Assembly (NCBI RefSeq): GCF_001675285.1
Contig: NZ_LSGQ01000027.1
Span: 115,904 to 179,903, forward strand
DNA from: Elizabethkingia miricola
GTDB taxonomy: Bacteria > Bacteroidota > Bacteroidia > Flavobacteriales > Weeksellaceae
Reading direction: 5' to 3'
Length of the DNA: 64,000 bases
Below the pieces are notes generated by a model. It worked only from the letters and a program-made list of their open reading frames with translations. It did not search any database and was not told the DNA's origin. Made by a program: the position numbers and the translations under genes. Positions 52,501 through 61,382 of the stretch are shown here, piece by piece; positions within the stretch are counted from its first letter, which is position 1; every line of letters begins with the position of its first letter.

Positions 52501-54261
52501 GTTCATCTCCCCTCTTTTACCACCGTCATTCAGATCTTCAGCATCCTGGAATTCCTCAGGGATATCAAATTTAGGTAAGAGAACATCTCTTTTTAGTTTA
52601 TAGGATTCAAACTTGTTCAGAAACTCGTCATAAGCTATGAAAGCATCAGGATACATCTGGAAAGCCTGTTTAATCTCTTCACTATTTTTGAGATAAAACT
52701 GTTCACTGTTCAGACCTTTTCTTTTCCCAAAACCTTTACCTACAGGTGTAGAAAGTTTCTCACCATCTTTAATACAGGCTACAATATCCTGGATTTTGGC
52801 ATCCGATTTTCGGGTATAATAAGTTTCGTTCTGCGCCAGTATTTTTACATTGTGCTTATCCGCAAACTTCAGCAAAATCTCATTAACATAATCTTCCTCA
52901 TCCATCTGGTGATTCTGTATCTGCACATAGAAATCATCACCAAATTCATTCAGCCACCATTGGAAAACTTCTTCACCACGCTGCTCCCCCAATTCCAGAA
53001 TGGTAGAAGGAACTTCACAAGACAAGCTTCCTGTCATTGCAATAAGATTGTCTTTGTATTGTGATATTAGTGCACGGCTTACCCTTGGAACTCCGGCATA
53101 ATAACCTTCTTTAAACCCTATAGATGAAAGCTTTGCCAGATTTTTATATCCTTCAAAATTTTTAGCCAATAATACAACCTGAGTTCTTCTGTCCGGATCA
53201 TCTTTAGTAAACTGTCTCTGCTGATAACGCTCCGAAATATAAAGCTCTAGCCCCAAGATAGGTGTAAGGAACTTTGCACTGTTAATTTCATCATAGTTAT
53301 CCGGCTTTTCTTCAGCAGCTTCGGCATCCTGCTTTTTCTGCTTAAGATTTCCATTGAACTTTTCAACCTCATCGATAAACTTAAAAGCTCCCATCATATT
53401 GCCGAGGTCAACAAGGCCTACAGCCGGAAAATTATTCTTTTCGGCTATGGAAACCATATCAGCCAAACCAGTCGTCGCCTGTAAAGTCGAATAAATACTG
53501 TGGCTATAAAAATGGAAGAAATTCCCAATATCGATATCATCGGTATCACCAAAGTCAGCCGTTTTTTTCCGTTTCTTAGAATCAGCAACCTGTCTACGGA
53601 TAACAATATCGAAAGGTTTGAAGACAGCAGGATTATGATCCTTAAAGGCCTTCATCTGTACATCGTCGAAGAAAATTCTATCCAGCGGATAAACTTCCAA
53701 CCTCATCATTTCGAAGAATGCCTGTGCTGTAGCATTTACGTCGGCTGCGGCATTGTGGGCTTCATCGAATTTGTGTCCGAATAATTTTTCAGAGAGTTCC
53801 TCTAACTTAGGCGATTTGAACCTTCCACCTCTACCTCCAGGGAGCTGACATACGTTGGTACCAAACTCCATCGTATCAACGATAGGTTTGTCTTTTAGGC
53901 TATCCTCCAATTCCTTTCTAAGAAATTCAGACCCTACAATGCTGTAGTCAAAGTTTACATTATGCCCTGCAACTACTTTCGTTTTTTTCAGTACTTCTTT
54001 AAACTCATTAAGTACCTCTTTAAGATCGCGGCCTTCACGCATCGCCATCTCTGTAGATATCCCGTGGATGCGGTATGCATTAAACGGAATATCGTAGCCC
54101 TCAGGCTTTATAATATAATCCTGATTCTCTATAAGATTTCCATGCTCGTCGTGTAACTGCCATGCAATCTGAACCATGCGCGGCCAGTTGTCGAAGTCAG
54201 TTAAAGGAGCATTAAAATTTCGGGGTAAACCAGTTGTTTCTGTATCAAAAATCAAGAACAT
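49600..54261 (-). CDS. dnaE: DNA polymerase III alpha subunit with fused N-terminal 3'-5' exonuclease
   Basis: A 1553-residue replicative polymerase, about 400 residues longer than E. coli DnaE. Residues 1-190 are a DnaQ-type DEDDh exonuclease: FDTETTG (Asp6, Glu8), GHNVNFDYSIVG (Asp105) and EAHNAAADVNATA (His169, Asp174). A PHP domain follows (from about 245) with key metal ligands changed: DHG reads DLG, SGC reads TGS, and the ND-H motif reads QNETYY. The palm has GPGRGSAAGSAVAYCIGI and the catalytic PDIDIDFDDEGRDR. An OB domain (MVSGLITEYVIRDGYESG) is near the C-terminus. Proofreading in cis is thus likely. The gene is alone, divergent from the GxxExxY gene. Confidence 0.96.
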   Translation of the reverse strand: MFLIFDTETTGLPRNFNAPLTDFDNWPRMVQIAWQLHDEHGNLIENQDYIIKPEGYDIPFNAYRIHGISTEMAMREGRDLKEVLNEFKEVLKKTKVVAGHNVNFDYSIVGSEFLRKELEDSLKDKPIVDTMEFGTNVCQLPGGRGGRFKSPKLEELSEKLFGHKFDEAHNAAADVNATAQAFFEMMRLEVYPLDRIFFDDVQMKAFKDHNPAVFKPFDIVIRRQVADSKKRKKTADFGDTDDIDIGNFFHFYSHSIYSTLQATTGLADMVSIAEKNNFPAVGLVDLGNMMGAFKFIDEVEKFNGNLKQKKQDAEAAEEKPDNYDEINSAKFLTPILGLELYISERYQQRQFTKDDPDRRTQVVLLAKNFEGYKNLAKLSSIGFKEGYYAGVPRVSRALISQYKDNLIAMTGSLSCEVPSTILELGEQRGEEVFQWWLNEFGDDFYVQIQNHQMDEEDYVNEILLKFADKHNVKILAQNETYYTRKSDAKIQDIVACIKDGEKLSTPVGKGFGKRKGLNSEQFYLKNSEEIKQAFQMYPDAFIAYDEFLNKFESYKLKRDVLLPKFDIPEEFQDAEDLNDGGKRGEMNFLRHLTYEGARKKYEEITDDIRERLDFELDIIAKTGYPGYFLIVQDFCNEAKNMGVSVGPGRGSAAGSAVAYCIGITNVDPIKYDLLFERFLNPERISMPDIDIDFDDEGRDRIIKWVIDKYGQNQVAQIITYSVLGGKSAIKDAGRVLDVSIPETNNIAKLIPNTPGMNIAKVMKSDLKKFKPEDLPLVDEIKGILNNPDDGRFNVLDSAYKMEGCIRNTGIHACGVIITPEDISNLVPVTIAAKDADILVSQFDNSVAESAGLLKMDFLGLRTLTIIKDAVKLIKNRHGIEIIPDDIPLDDAKTYQLFKEGRTIGIFQYESAGMQKYMRELKPTVFADLIAMNALYRPGPIKYIPNFINRKHGLEEIIYDLPETQEYLQETYGITVYQEQVMLLSQKLANFTKGEADTLRKAMGKKQKAVLDKMFPKFIEGGKKNNLDEEKLHKIWKDWEAFAEYAFNKSHSTCYAYIAYHTAYLKANYPAEYMASVMSNNINNTKQITLFMEDCQAMGVDVLGPSVNESEYEFAVNEKGQIRFGLGAIKGIGEGPSEAICKERERGGRFTDIYSLFERIPSSQLNKRVVESLVFAGAFDELDSYHRAQYFDVDTAGRTNIERLLRYSSSFQDSKNSVENSLFADFADEVQIERPKINPAPEWQNMHKLNREKEAIGFYLSAHPLDEFYYQYKFIQGALSKKSVVSKKLDEELEKAPENEKVEEQDDKDEVSTDIDFPADMLEIDGDEIIEEVIKKVDPRGKFNFLNLDEVDPYRDFVLQRDFSNLTPAEISKLKEKKFRSKGNDNSKEYMVSGLITEYVIRDGYESGTKIAFITLEDYTGSYSFRLNDKDYMRLREKLGEHRFVIFKIKFAPSKDFDRLYVNVTEVIDLKEAFDRYANQLSLVVPFNEVDQDDIEFFRRTFAHNKGVHKLSFYLKDPVENHYVELNSMQTSVDISAETIRLLHEYKKYELFLN

Positions 54262-54452
54262 AATCCATCAGAAATTTGAGTAAAATTACAAAAAAAGTGA
54301 ACGTAAAAAAAGTTTCAGGTTCAATTGATTTTCTGTACAACATTGTATTTCAACATAAGCTTTTTTCATTACAAAACATATAAAACCTAGCTTGAACAAA
54401 AATTAACAAATTGATTTACAAAAATTTAAGTACATTAATCCTTCAAAAATAT

Positions 54453-54490
54453 TTTACCTAACGATCGTTAAGTAAATTTGGTTATATTTG
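54453..54490 (+). promoter_or_regulatory. 24-bp palindrome and promoter upstream of GxxExxY gene
   Basis: The bases 54453-54476 are a palindrome with 11 of 12 pairs matching and the perfect core TAACGATCGTTA (54459-54470). It resembles TetR-type operators. Two -7 boxes follow: TAAATTTG (54473-54480) and TATATTTG (54483-54490). The palindrome covers the -33 to -7 area, so a repressor bound here would block transcription. No regulator gene is adjacent. Confidence 0.6.
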
Positions 54491-54529
54491 TTAGCACCTC
54501 AAAACAAAACCACAATAGGTACATAGCTT

Positions 54530-54943
54530 ATGCTGACAAAAAAATATTTAAATGAATTAACCTACGAAATTATTGGTAGTGCTATTGAGGTGCACAAGGT
54601 AATGGGCATGGGGTTGCTGGAAAGTGTTTACCATCAATGTTTAAAAGAAGAGTTATTGCATAGGAAAATAAATTTTCTAACAGAGATGAAAGTTCCGGTA
54701 ACATATAGAGGAAAGATACTGGATGTTGATTTCAGATGCGATTTGTTTATTGAACAATGCATTGTGGTAGAGCTAAAATCTGTACAAAATTTAACACCAG
54801 TATTTGAAGCACAGCTTCTAAACTATATGAAACTACTGTCCTGCCCGAAGGGCATTTTAATAAACTTTAATTGTTCTAATATTTTTCGTGAAGGACAAAA
54901 AACATTCGTTAATGAATATTTTAATGCTTTACCAGATCTATAA
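54530..54943 (+). CDS. GxxExxY family protein
   Basis: A 137-residue protein with the naming motif GLLESVY (residues 28-34) in IEVHKVMGMGLLESVYHQCL. It then has VTYRGKILDVDFRCDLFIEQCIVVELKSV near 57-85, whose Asp...Glu-x-Lys pattern (VVELK) resembles a PD-(D/E)xK nuclease core. Function of the family is unknown. The frame ends 61 bases before the E1 start, so both could share the regulated promoter at 54453. Confidence 0.88.
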   Translation: MLTKKYLNELTYEIIGSAIEVHKVMGMGLLESVYHQCLKEELLHRKINFLTEMKVPVTYRGKILDVDFRCDLFIEQCIVVELKSVQNLTPVFEAQLLNYMKLLSCPKGILINFNCSNIFREGQKTFVNEYFNALPDL

Positions 54944-55004
54944 AAGAACTATGTTCCTATGTGGTTGAAAAATGTTGCGGACCTTTTTAATTTATAATGA
55001 TAAT

Positions 55005-57077
55005 ATGGAAGTTGACTTTAAAAAACATCTCGATAAAAAAATACTACTACAGGCTTTTGAAGACATGATGAAAGCCAGAGCTATCGCTAATTTGTATGAT
55101 GAAAAAAAACAAATCTGCAAATATGTACATAGTACTTCCCGCGGACATGAAGCTATCCAGCTGGCAACAGCCTATCATCTTCAGAAACATGATTGGGTAA
55201 GTCCATATTATCGGGATGAGAGTATGCTTTTAGGAATGGGATACACTCCGTACCAGCTAATGTTACAACTGCTTGCAAAGGCAGACGATCCTTTCTCAGG
55301 TGGCCGCTCGTATTACAGCCACCCTTCCAATCTAAGTGATGATTATCCAAAAATGATTCACCAGAGCAGTGCTACCGGCATGCAGGCAATTCCCACAACC
55401 GGAATTGCACAAGGCATACAATACATAGAGCATTTTAGCCTGAAATCATATCCTACCCCGCCAGTTGTGGTTTGCAGCTTTGGTGATAATAGCGTAACCG
55501 AAGGTGAGGTAAGCGAAGCTTTCCAGTTTGCAGCACTACACCAGTTGCCTATTATTTTCTTGGTACAGGATAACAATTGGGGAATTTCTGTAACTGCCGA
55601 AGAAGCCCGATCACAGGATGCTTACGATTTTATCGCAGGCTTCAAAGGCATCGAAAGAATGCGTATTGACGGAACAGAGTTTCCGGAGTCTTATCTGGCT
55701 ATGAAAAATGCTTTCGACTATGTTCGTACCGAAAGAAAACCAATTTTAGTTTGTGCTAAAACTGTTCTGATTGGTCACCATACTTCCGGAGTAAGAAAAG
55801 AAATGTACCGTCCTTTGGACGATCTGGCTAAACATGAAGCCCATGATCCGGGAAAAAAACTATGGAAATACCTTCTGGAAAATGGTATCAGTGATGATCA
55901 GTTAAAAGAAATTGAGAAGAATGCAGAAATACAGGTTCGTGAGGATTTTGAAAAAGCTTTGGCTGCTGAAGATCCAAAACCTGAAGATGCTGTAAAATAT
56001 ATTTTTGCTCCTACTCCTGTTACAGAAGAGAAAGGAGAAAGAACACCCGAAAACGGACAAAAAATAGTAATGGTAGATGCCTCTATACATGCGATTGAGG
56101 AACTGATGCGCAAACATCCCGAAGCATTACTATATGGTCAGGATGTAGGCGGCCGTATTGGAGGTGTATTCCGGGAAGCTGTTACACTGGAATCTAAATT
56201 TGGTACCAAAAGAGTTTTCAATACCGCTATACAGGAAGCCTATATAATTGGTTCTACAATCGGTATGAGTGCATTAGGACTAAAACCAATTGTAGAAGTA
56301 CAGTTTGCTGATTATATCTATCCGGGAATCAATCAGTTGATTACCGAGATTTCTAAATCCTGTTATTTAAGTGAGGGGAAATTTCCGGTAAATAATATCA
56401 TCCGTGTACCAATTGGTGCTTATGGTGGTGGCGGGCCTTATCACAGCGGTAGTGTTGAAAGTATTCTGGCTAATATCAAAGGAATTAAAGTAGCATACCC
56501 GAGCAATGCAGCTGACTTCAAAGGTCTGTTCAAAGCAGCATTCTATGATCCAAATCCGGTAATCATGCTGGAACATAAAGGTTTGTATTGGTCTAAAGTA
56601 CCTGGAACCGATGAGGCAAAAACCATTGAACCAGCAGAAGACTATATATTGCCATTCGGGAAAGCGACAAGTACAATGACTGCAACCGAAGAGAATATCA
56701 GTAAAGGAAAAAGTATCTGCATCATTACATACGGAATGGGTATTTACTGGGCCAAAGAAGCTGCTAAAAGTTTTGAAGGTCAGGTAGAGGTTGTAGATCT
56801 CAGAACTCTAGTTCCAATGGATGAAGAATATGTTTACGAAGTCGTAAAAAAGCATGGTAAATGTATTGTACTAACCGAAGAGCAGATACAAAATTCTTTT
56901 GCAGAAGCTCTAAGCTCCAGAATATCCCAGGAATGCTTTAGATATCTGGATGCTCCTGTCACTCCTGTAGGTGCTCAGAATGTACCTGCAATTCCGATTA
57001 ATATAGATTCTGAAAGAGAAATACTCCCTAACCCCGAAAAGCTTAAAAAAACAATAGAATACTTGTTAAATTGGTAA
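55005..57077 (+). CDS. 2-oxoacid dehydrogenase E1, fused alpha-beta subunits
   Basis: A 690-residue thiamine diphosphate enzyme. The alpha part (about 1-330) has the TPP motif GDNSVTEGEVSEAF at 160-173 with NN 30 residues on. The beta part (about 350-690) starts at MVDASIHAIEELMRKHPEALLYGQDVG and has PIGAYGGGGPYHSGSVES and the C-terminal VPAIPIN. Fusion of the two subunits is common in Bacteroidetes. It decarboxylates a 2-oxoacid, most likely branched-chain, and passes the acyl group to an E2 protein not in this window. The ATG at 55005 (MEVDFKKHL) is favoured over 54972. Confidence 0.92.
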   Translation: MEVDFKKHLDKKILLQAFEDMMKARAIANLYDEKKQICKYVHSTSRGHEAIQLATAYHLQKHDWVSPYYRDESMLLGMGYTPYQLMLQLLAKADDPFSGGRSYYSHPSNLSDDYPKMIHQSSATGMQAIPTTGIAQGIQYIEHFSLKSYPTPPVVVCSFGDNSVTEGEVSEAFQFAALHQLPIIFLVQDNNWGISVTAEEARSQDAYDFIAGFKGIERMRIDGTEFPESYLAMKNAFDYVRTERKPILVCAKTVLIGHHTSGVRKEMYRPLDDLAKHEAHDPGKKLWKYLLENGISDDQLKEIEKNAEIQVREDFEKALAAEDPKPEDAVKYIFAPTPVTEEKGERTPENGQKIVMVDASIHAIEELMRKHPEALLYGQDVGGRIGGVFREAVTLESKFGTKRVFNTAIQEAYIIGSTIGMSALGLKPIVEVQFADYIYPGINQLITEISKSCYLSEGKFPVNNIIRVPIGAYGGGGPYHSGSVESILANIKGIKVAYPSNAADFKGLFKAAFYDPNPVIMLEHKGLYWSKVPGTDEAKTIEPAEDYILPFGKATSTMTATEENISKGKSICIITYGMGIYWAKEAAKSFEGQVEVVDLRTLVPMDEEYVYEVVKKHGKCIVLTEEQIQNSFAEALSSRISQECFRYLDAPVTPVGAQNVPAIPINIDSEREILPNPEKLKKTIEYLLNW

Positions 57078-57122
57078 TACAGAATACTTTATAAATCAAA
57101 TTTTGTTTCATAAATTTGACTT

Positions 57123-59342
57123 ATGAAAAAACTACTGCTACTGCTTATTCCAGTTCTTTATTCTGCTCAGAATAAAACCAATTCCATAAAGTCAGATAGT
57201 AGTACTTCATATAAAAATATCAAGGAAATTGTTTTAAGCAACAGAAGTAATCCTCGGGCTCTTGCTATACTGGCAAAAGCCAATAGGAACTTCAAACAGA
57301 ACAGTCCTAAAAGTCAGGATTCCTACAGCTTTAAGGCCTACAGTAAATTTTCAGTAGACTTTGACAAAGATTCTATTGCCAATTATCAGAACTATGTAGC
57401 ACGCAGGATTGATTCTTTGAAACTCTTAGGTGATAACCCTGAGTTTTCCAAAAGAAAACGCAAAGATTCCATAGAAGATGTAAGCTATAAAGATATGCTT
57501 ACCACCAGCAAAATGTTCCTTTGGGAACGTGCTATGGAGTATAAATACAATAAAGAGCAAGGTGAACATATCGATATTCTGGACAATAAAGTATCCGGAT
57601 TAAAGCGTCCTCTTTATGATGCTATTGCTTTACGCTCTAATATTGGTCAGATCCCTGATGAAATACAAAAAGAAAACTGGACATTATACCGTTATTACCT
57701 TACGGATTCTATTCTCCTGAATGGTAGGGAAACTTATGTTATTGGTTTTAGAAAAACCAATATTACTTTTTCCAGAAAACGTAAATATAGCGGTTATATC
57801 TATATCGACAAAGAAAATTATGCTGTAGCGAAAATAGAAGACCATGGCAAGGATAAAACCGATTTGGAACATATATCCATATGGAAGCCTATTAATAACA
57901 GCTGGTTTTTGGAAAAAGAATACATGAAATCCAGAATTGGTAGTATACCGTTCAAAAACAAGGATAGCAAAAAGAGGTTCAATAGCTATTTTTATATAGA
58001 AAACAATTACTTTGACTTCAAAGTACCTGACAATAAACTTACACCTGATGATTTCAAAGGCTACACTTACAGCATAAAAAATACTACAGGTACAGAGCTC
58101 CCAAAATATCGTAAAGATAATTTCGATCAACGGGATAATAACACCTATTACAAAATGGACAGCCTCTTTAAGGCTAAAAAAGTAGAATTTAAACTTAACT
58201 TTTTAGCTGGAATTACAAGAGGAGACTTCCGTTTTGGTATTATAGACTTCCCTATCGACAGATTCTTCGACATCAACAGGTACGAGAATTTCAGATTTGG
58301 ACTGGGAATGAAGCTCAATGAAAATTTTAATCCTTATGTGTCACCAGATGCTTATGTTGGCTATGGTGTGCGGGACGGAAAGTGGAAATTCCGTGTAGGT
58401 ATAGATGTAAGGACTACCCTTGAAAGGGATGCTGTACTTCGTTTAGATTACACTGATGACGTTGGTGCATCCGGGCGCTTCAGGCAGAATCTATGGGTAG
58501 GTAAAATGAAGATTATGAATACAGGTGCAGGGCTTCAGACACTAAACTACTACAGATACAGAGGTTTTAAGCTTTCTTATTTGGACAGCCCTATTAACTC
58601 TTTTATGTATAAAGTAGAAGTTTCAAAATATAAAGAAGAAGCGTTGTTCGATTACCTGTATAAGGGCCAGGATAAGATCTATGATAATTTTTCTACTGTT
58701 GTTACTCTAAAATATTCTCCAAACAGTAAATATATCATGACACCAACAGGGAAAGATATGGTTGAACAGGGGTATCCGGAACTGTATTTCAACTGGGAAA
58801 AAGGATGGACAGATCTAAAATACAACCGACTGGATTTGCTTGCATTATACCAACAGGAAAGTATATTAGGACAAACCGGACTTAGGGTTTACGGAGGTTA
58901 TGTTGGCGGTGACTTCCCATTCTGGAAAACCTTTGAAGGCGGAGGTCTGGCTCCTGAAGGAAAGAAAAGTTTTATGAGCCGTTTCAATCTTACGACTTAC
59001 CTGGGTTTTGCAACTATGCCTAGTGGAAAATACTATCAGGACAAATTTGGTGCGTTCTATATCAGCCATCGTATTCCATGGCATTTTAAAAGCTTCGGTC
59101 AAAATACTTCCAGCTTTGACCTTGTTTACAAAGGAATTATAGGAGACTTTAAAAACCCTGAATTTCATCAGATAAAGTTTGAAACACTAAACAAATTGTA
59201 TCAGGAAGTTGGTGTCGAGTGGAATAATTTCCTGAGCACTCAGTTCAATCTTGGATTCTTTTATCGTGTTGGCCATTATCAAACCAGTAATTTTACCGAC
59301 AATTTCGCTATTCAGCTGAAATTAAAGATTTTAGGATTCTAA
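57123..59342 (+). CDS. DUF5686 family outer-membrane protein
   Basis: A 739-residue exported protein (signal MKKLLLLLIPVLYSAQ). The N-terminal half has the family segment ANRNFKQNSPKSQDSYSFKAYSKFSVDF and FRKTNITFSRKRKYSGYIYIDKENYAVAKIEDHG. The C-terminal half is beta-barrel-like (AGITRGDFRFGIIDFPIDRFFDINRYENFRFGLG, and the ending FAIQLKLKILGF). Many family members begin with a carboxypeptidase-regulatory domain, absent here. Function is unknown. A terminator follows at 59366. Confidence 0.83.
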   Translation: MKKLLLLLIPVLYSAQNKTNSIKSDSSTSYKNIKEIVLSNRSNPRALAILAKANRNFKQNSPKSQDSYSFKAYSKFSVDFDKDSIANYQNYVARRIDSLKLLGDNPEFSKRKRKDSIEDVSYKDMLTTSKMFLWERAMEYKYNKEQGEHIDILDNKVSGLKRPLYDAIALRSNIGQIPDEIQKENWTLYRYYLTDSILLNGRETYVIGFRKTNITFSRKRKYSGYIYIDKENYAVAKIEDHGKDKTDLEHISIWKPINNSWFLEKEYMKSRIGSIPFKNKDSKKRFNSYFYIENNYFDFKVPDNKLTPDDFKGYTYSIKNTTGTELPKYRKDNFDQRDNNTYYKMDSLFKAKKVEFKLNFLAGITRGDFRFGIIDFPIDRFFDINRYENFRFGLGMKLNENFNPYVSPDAYVGYGVRDGKWKFRVGIDVRTTLERDAVLRLDYTDDVGASGRFRQNLWVGKMKIMNTGAGLQTLNYYRYRGFKLSYLDSPINSFMYKVEVSKYKEEALFDYLYKGQDKIYDNFSTVVTLKYSPNSKYIMTPTGKDMVEQGYPELYFNWEKGWTDLKYNRLDLLALYQQESILGQTGLRVYGGYVGGDFPFWKTFEGGGLAPEGKKSFMSRFNLTTYLGFATMPSGKYYQDKFGAFYISHRIPWHFKSFGQNTSSFDLVYKGIIGDFKNPEFHQIKFETLNKLYQEVGVEWNNFLSTQFNLGFFYRVGHYQTSNFTDNFAIQLKLKILGF

Positions 59343-59365
59343 ATCCATACAGCTAAAAATATATC

Positions 59366-59388
59366 AATCCTGTATTATGTACAGGATT
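59366..59388 (+). terminator. terminator after the DUF5686 gene
   Basis: AATCCTGTA and TACAGGATT, 9-bp stem, 5-base loop, then CTTTTTAAT. Confidence 0.83.
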
Positions 59389-59528
59389 CTTTTTAATATC
59401 GCTATATTTATTATATAATGGTTCACTAATCTTAAATTATAATAAAAACTTTTCAATAATTTAACAGCAGACACAAAAATATTTTGCATCTTTAAAAGCT
59501 ATTTTTTCAAAAGATTAAAGTGCTAAAT

Positions 59529-60800
59529 ATGAAAATACAATTTTTACTTCCTTTGCTATTGGCATGCTCGGTTAGTGCTCAGCTAAAAACAAAACAAACT
59601 TCTATCCACGAGTCTATTGGATTGGAAACCGACAAAGTTTTCAATAAACTTGTTGAAATCAGAAGAGATTTTCATGAAAACCCTGAATTAGCAGGTCATG
59701 AAGTTCGCACTCAAAAAGTTTTGGAAAAGTATTTACTCGATCTGGGACTAGAAGTCCAAAAAGATCTATATGGACACTCTTTAATAGGAATTCTTAAAGG
59801 AGGAAAAAAAGGAAAAAAAATAGCATGGCGTGCAGATATGGATGCTCTACCTGGTAATAACAATGACAAAGTATCTTTTAAATCTAAAAATAAAGGTATA
59901 TGGCATGGCTGTGGCCATGACGTGCATATGGCAATTGGTCTTGGTATAGCCGAAGTACTGTCAAAATATAAAAAGGAGCTGAAAGGAACCGTTTATTTCA
60001 TATTTCAACCAGAAGAAGAAACTTTTGTCGGCGCAAAGAAAATGATTGATAATGGCTTGTTTTCTAAAATAAACACTGATGAAATCTATGGACTTCATGT
60101 AACAGCATTACCTGTTGGCCAGATTATGACTAAACCGGAAGAAGTGTTCGCTTATCAAACAAGAGTAAAAATTGAACTAAAAAACGCACTGCCAGATAAA
60201 GAAGTAAAAGAGCTCTCAAAAAAAATATCAGCTTCATTATCCCGTACAGAAAATAATAGTAAACCTTGGGAGATACAATATATAATTGATCCTAAGGTAG
60301 GACTAATGAGCCCTAACACTATTTTTAAGAACTACCGGATAATAGATGAAAATTTCATTTCAGGTTCTGATGATAAAAGTTTTTCTATGAAAGCTTATAT
60401 TTATGAAACAAATGCTGATAAACTGAAAGAAATTATTCCACAGATAAGGCAGGTTTTAGAAACCAACGGTTATAAAGATCAACTATTGTCTGTTTCTTAT
60501 ATACAGGAAAATCCAACAGTTTTCAATGATAAAAATTTAACCAGTCTTGCTACAGAGACTCTTGAAAATATTTATGGGAAAACAGTAATGGTTAAAGATT
60601 ATGGTCAGGTTCCTTATTTCAATGATGATTTCGCTTATTTTCAACAAAAAAAACAAGGTGTTTACTTCTTATTGGGAGGCTCAAATTTAAAAAAAGGAAT
60701 TATTGCAATGAATCATACGCCGGATTTTGAAGTCGATGAGGAAAGTATAAGAAATGGTGTTAAAAGTTTTTCATCCCTTATTTATGAAAGATTAAAATAA
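59529..60800 (+). CDS. M20D family amidohydrolase, exported
   Basis: A 423-residue zinc hydrolase with signal peptide (MKIQFLLPLLLACSVSAQ). Metal-site motifs of M20D are in place: RADMDALPG near 102, HGCGHDVHM near 126 (Cys and His ligands), FQPEEE near 158, GLHVTALPVG near 188 and MNHTPDFEVD near 395 with the last His ligand. Relatives remove acyl or amino-acid groups from amides, for example hippurate or IAA-amino-acid hydrolases. The ATG at 59529 starts the signal peptide. Substrate is unknown. Confidence 0.9.
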   Translation: MKIQFLLPLLLACSVSAQLKTKQTSIHESIGLETDKVFNKLVEIRRDFHENPELAGHEVRTQKVLEKYLLDLGLEVQKDLYGHSLIGILKGGKKGKKIAWRADMDALPGNNNDKVSFKSKNKGIWHGCGHDVHMAIGLGIAEVLSKYKKELKGTVYFIFQPEEETFVGAKKMIDNGLFSKINTDEIYGLHVTALPVGQIMTKPEEVFAYQTRVKIELKNALPDKEVKELSKKISASLSRTENNSKPWEIQYIIDPKVGLMSPNTIFKNYRIIDENFISGSDDKSFSMKAYIYETNADKLKEIIPQIRQVLETNGYKDQLLSVSYIQENPTVFNDKNLTSLATETLENIYGKTVMVKDYGQVPYFNDDFAYFQQKKQGVYFLLGGSNLKKGIIAMNHTPDFEVDEESIRNGVKSFSSLIYERLK

Positions 60801-60815
60801 CTTTTATAAAAACCA

Positions 60816-60823
60816 TATATTTG
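60816..60823 (+). promoter_or_regulatory. -7 box of the thioredoxin-like gene
   Basis: TATATTTG, full match, 31 bases before the ATG at 60855. Confidence 0.4.
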
Positions 60824-60854
60824 TGTATACTAACATCTTATCACATTCATTACT

Positions 60855-61379
60855 ATGAAACTAAGGAAATTAATCACTGCTTTATTTATTGGATTATTCT
60901 TCTCTTTGCATGCGCAGCAAGAGGATGCTAATAAGATTCTTGAAAAATCCTTATCACAGGCAAAAAAAGAAAATAAAAATGTCCTGCTCATTTTTCATGC
61001 TTCATGGTGTGGCTGGTGCAAGAAAATGGAAAAGAATCTAAATTCTGACGCAGTAAAGCCTCTGATTGATAAAAATTATATTACCGCTTATGTTTCTGTA
61101 CAGGAGCGAGGTGAAAATATTAAGAAATATGAAAATCCAAATGGACAGGATTTAATGAACAAATATCAGGGAAAAGAAGCCGGACTTCCTTTCTGGGTAA
61201 TGTTAGATGCTAAAGGAAGCGTACTGGATAATTCTTTTGACAAAAATAAAGAGAATATCGGATGCCCGGCATCTCCTGAAGAAGTAGCAGAATTCAAAGA
61301 AAAACTACAAAAAACATCTTCTTTAACAGCAAGTCAGTTACAAACTGTTTATGATAATTTTGTTCAGAAGAAGAGTTAG
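60855..61379 (+). CDS. thioredoxin-fold protein, exported
   Basis: A 174-residue protein with signal peptide (MKLRKLITALFIGLFFSLHAQ) and a thioredoxin active site CGWC (Cys52, Cys55) in FHASWCGWCKKMEKNL. The cis-Pro loop is GLPFWVMLDAKG. This resembles the Thioredoxin_7 / DUF255-like periplasmic group. It probably reduces or exchanges disulfides in the periplasm. Partner proteins are not visible. It is the only gene of its unit; the convergent SDR gene ends three bases later. Confidence 0.9.
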   Translation: MKLRKLITALFIGLFFSLHAQQEDANKILEKSLSQAKKENKNVLLIFHASWCGWCKKMEKNLNSDAVKPLIDKNYITAYVSVQERGENIKKYENPNGQDLMNKYQGKEAGLPFWVMLDAKGSVLDNSFDKNKENIGCPASPEEVAEFKEKLQKTSSLTASQLQTVYDNFVQKKS

Positions 61380-61382
61380 TAT

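Noticed and set aside
57111..57118. TAAATTTG as the promoter of the DUF5686 gene
   Set aside because: It ends four bases before the ATG at 57123, so transcription would begin at or inside the start codon. A leaderless mRNA is possible but there is no supporting -33 element.
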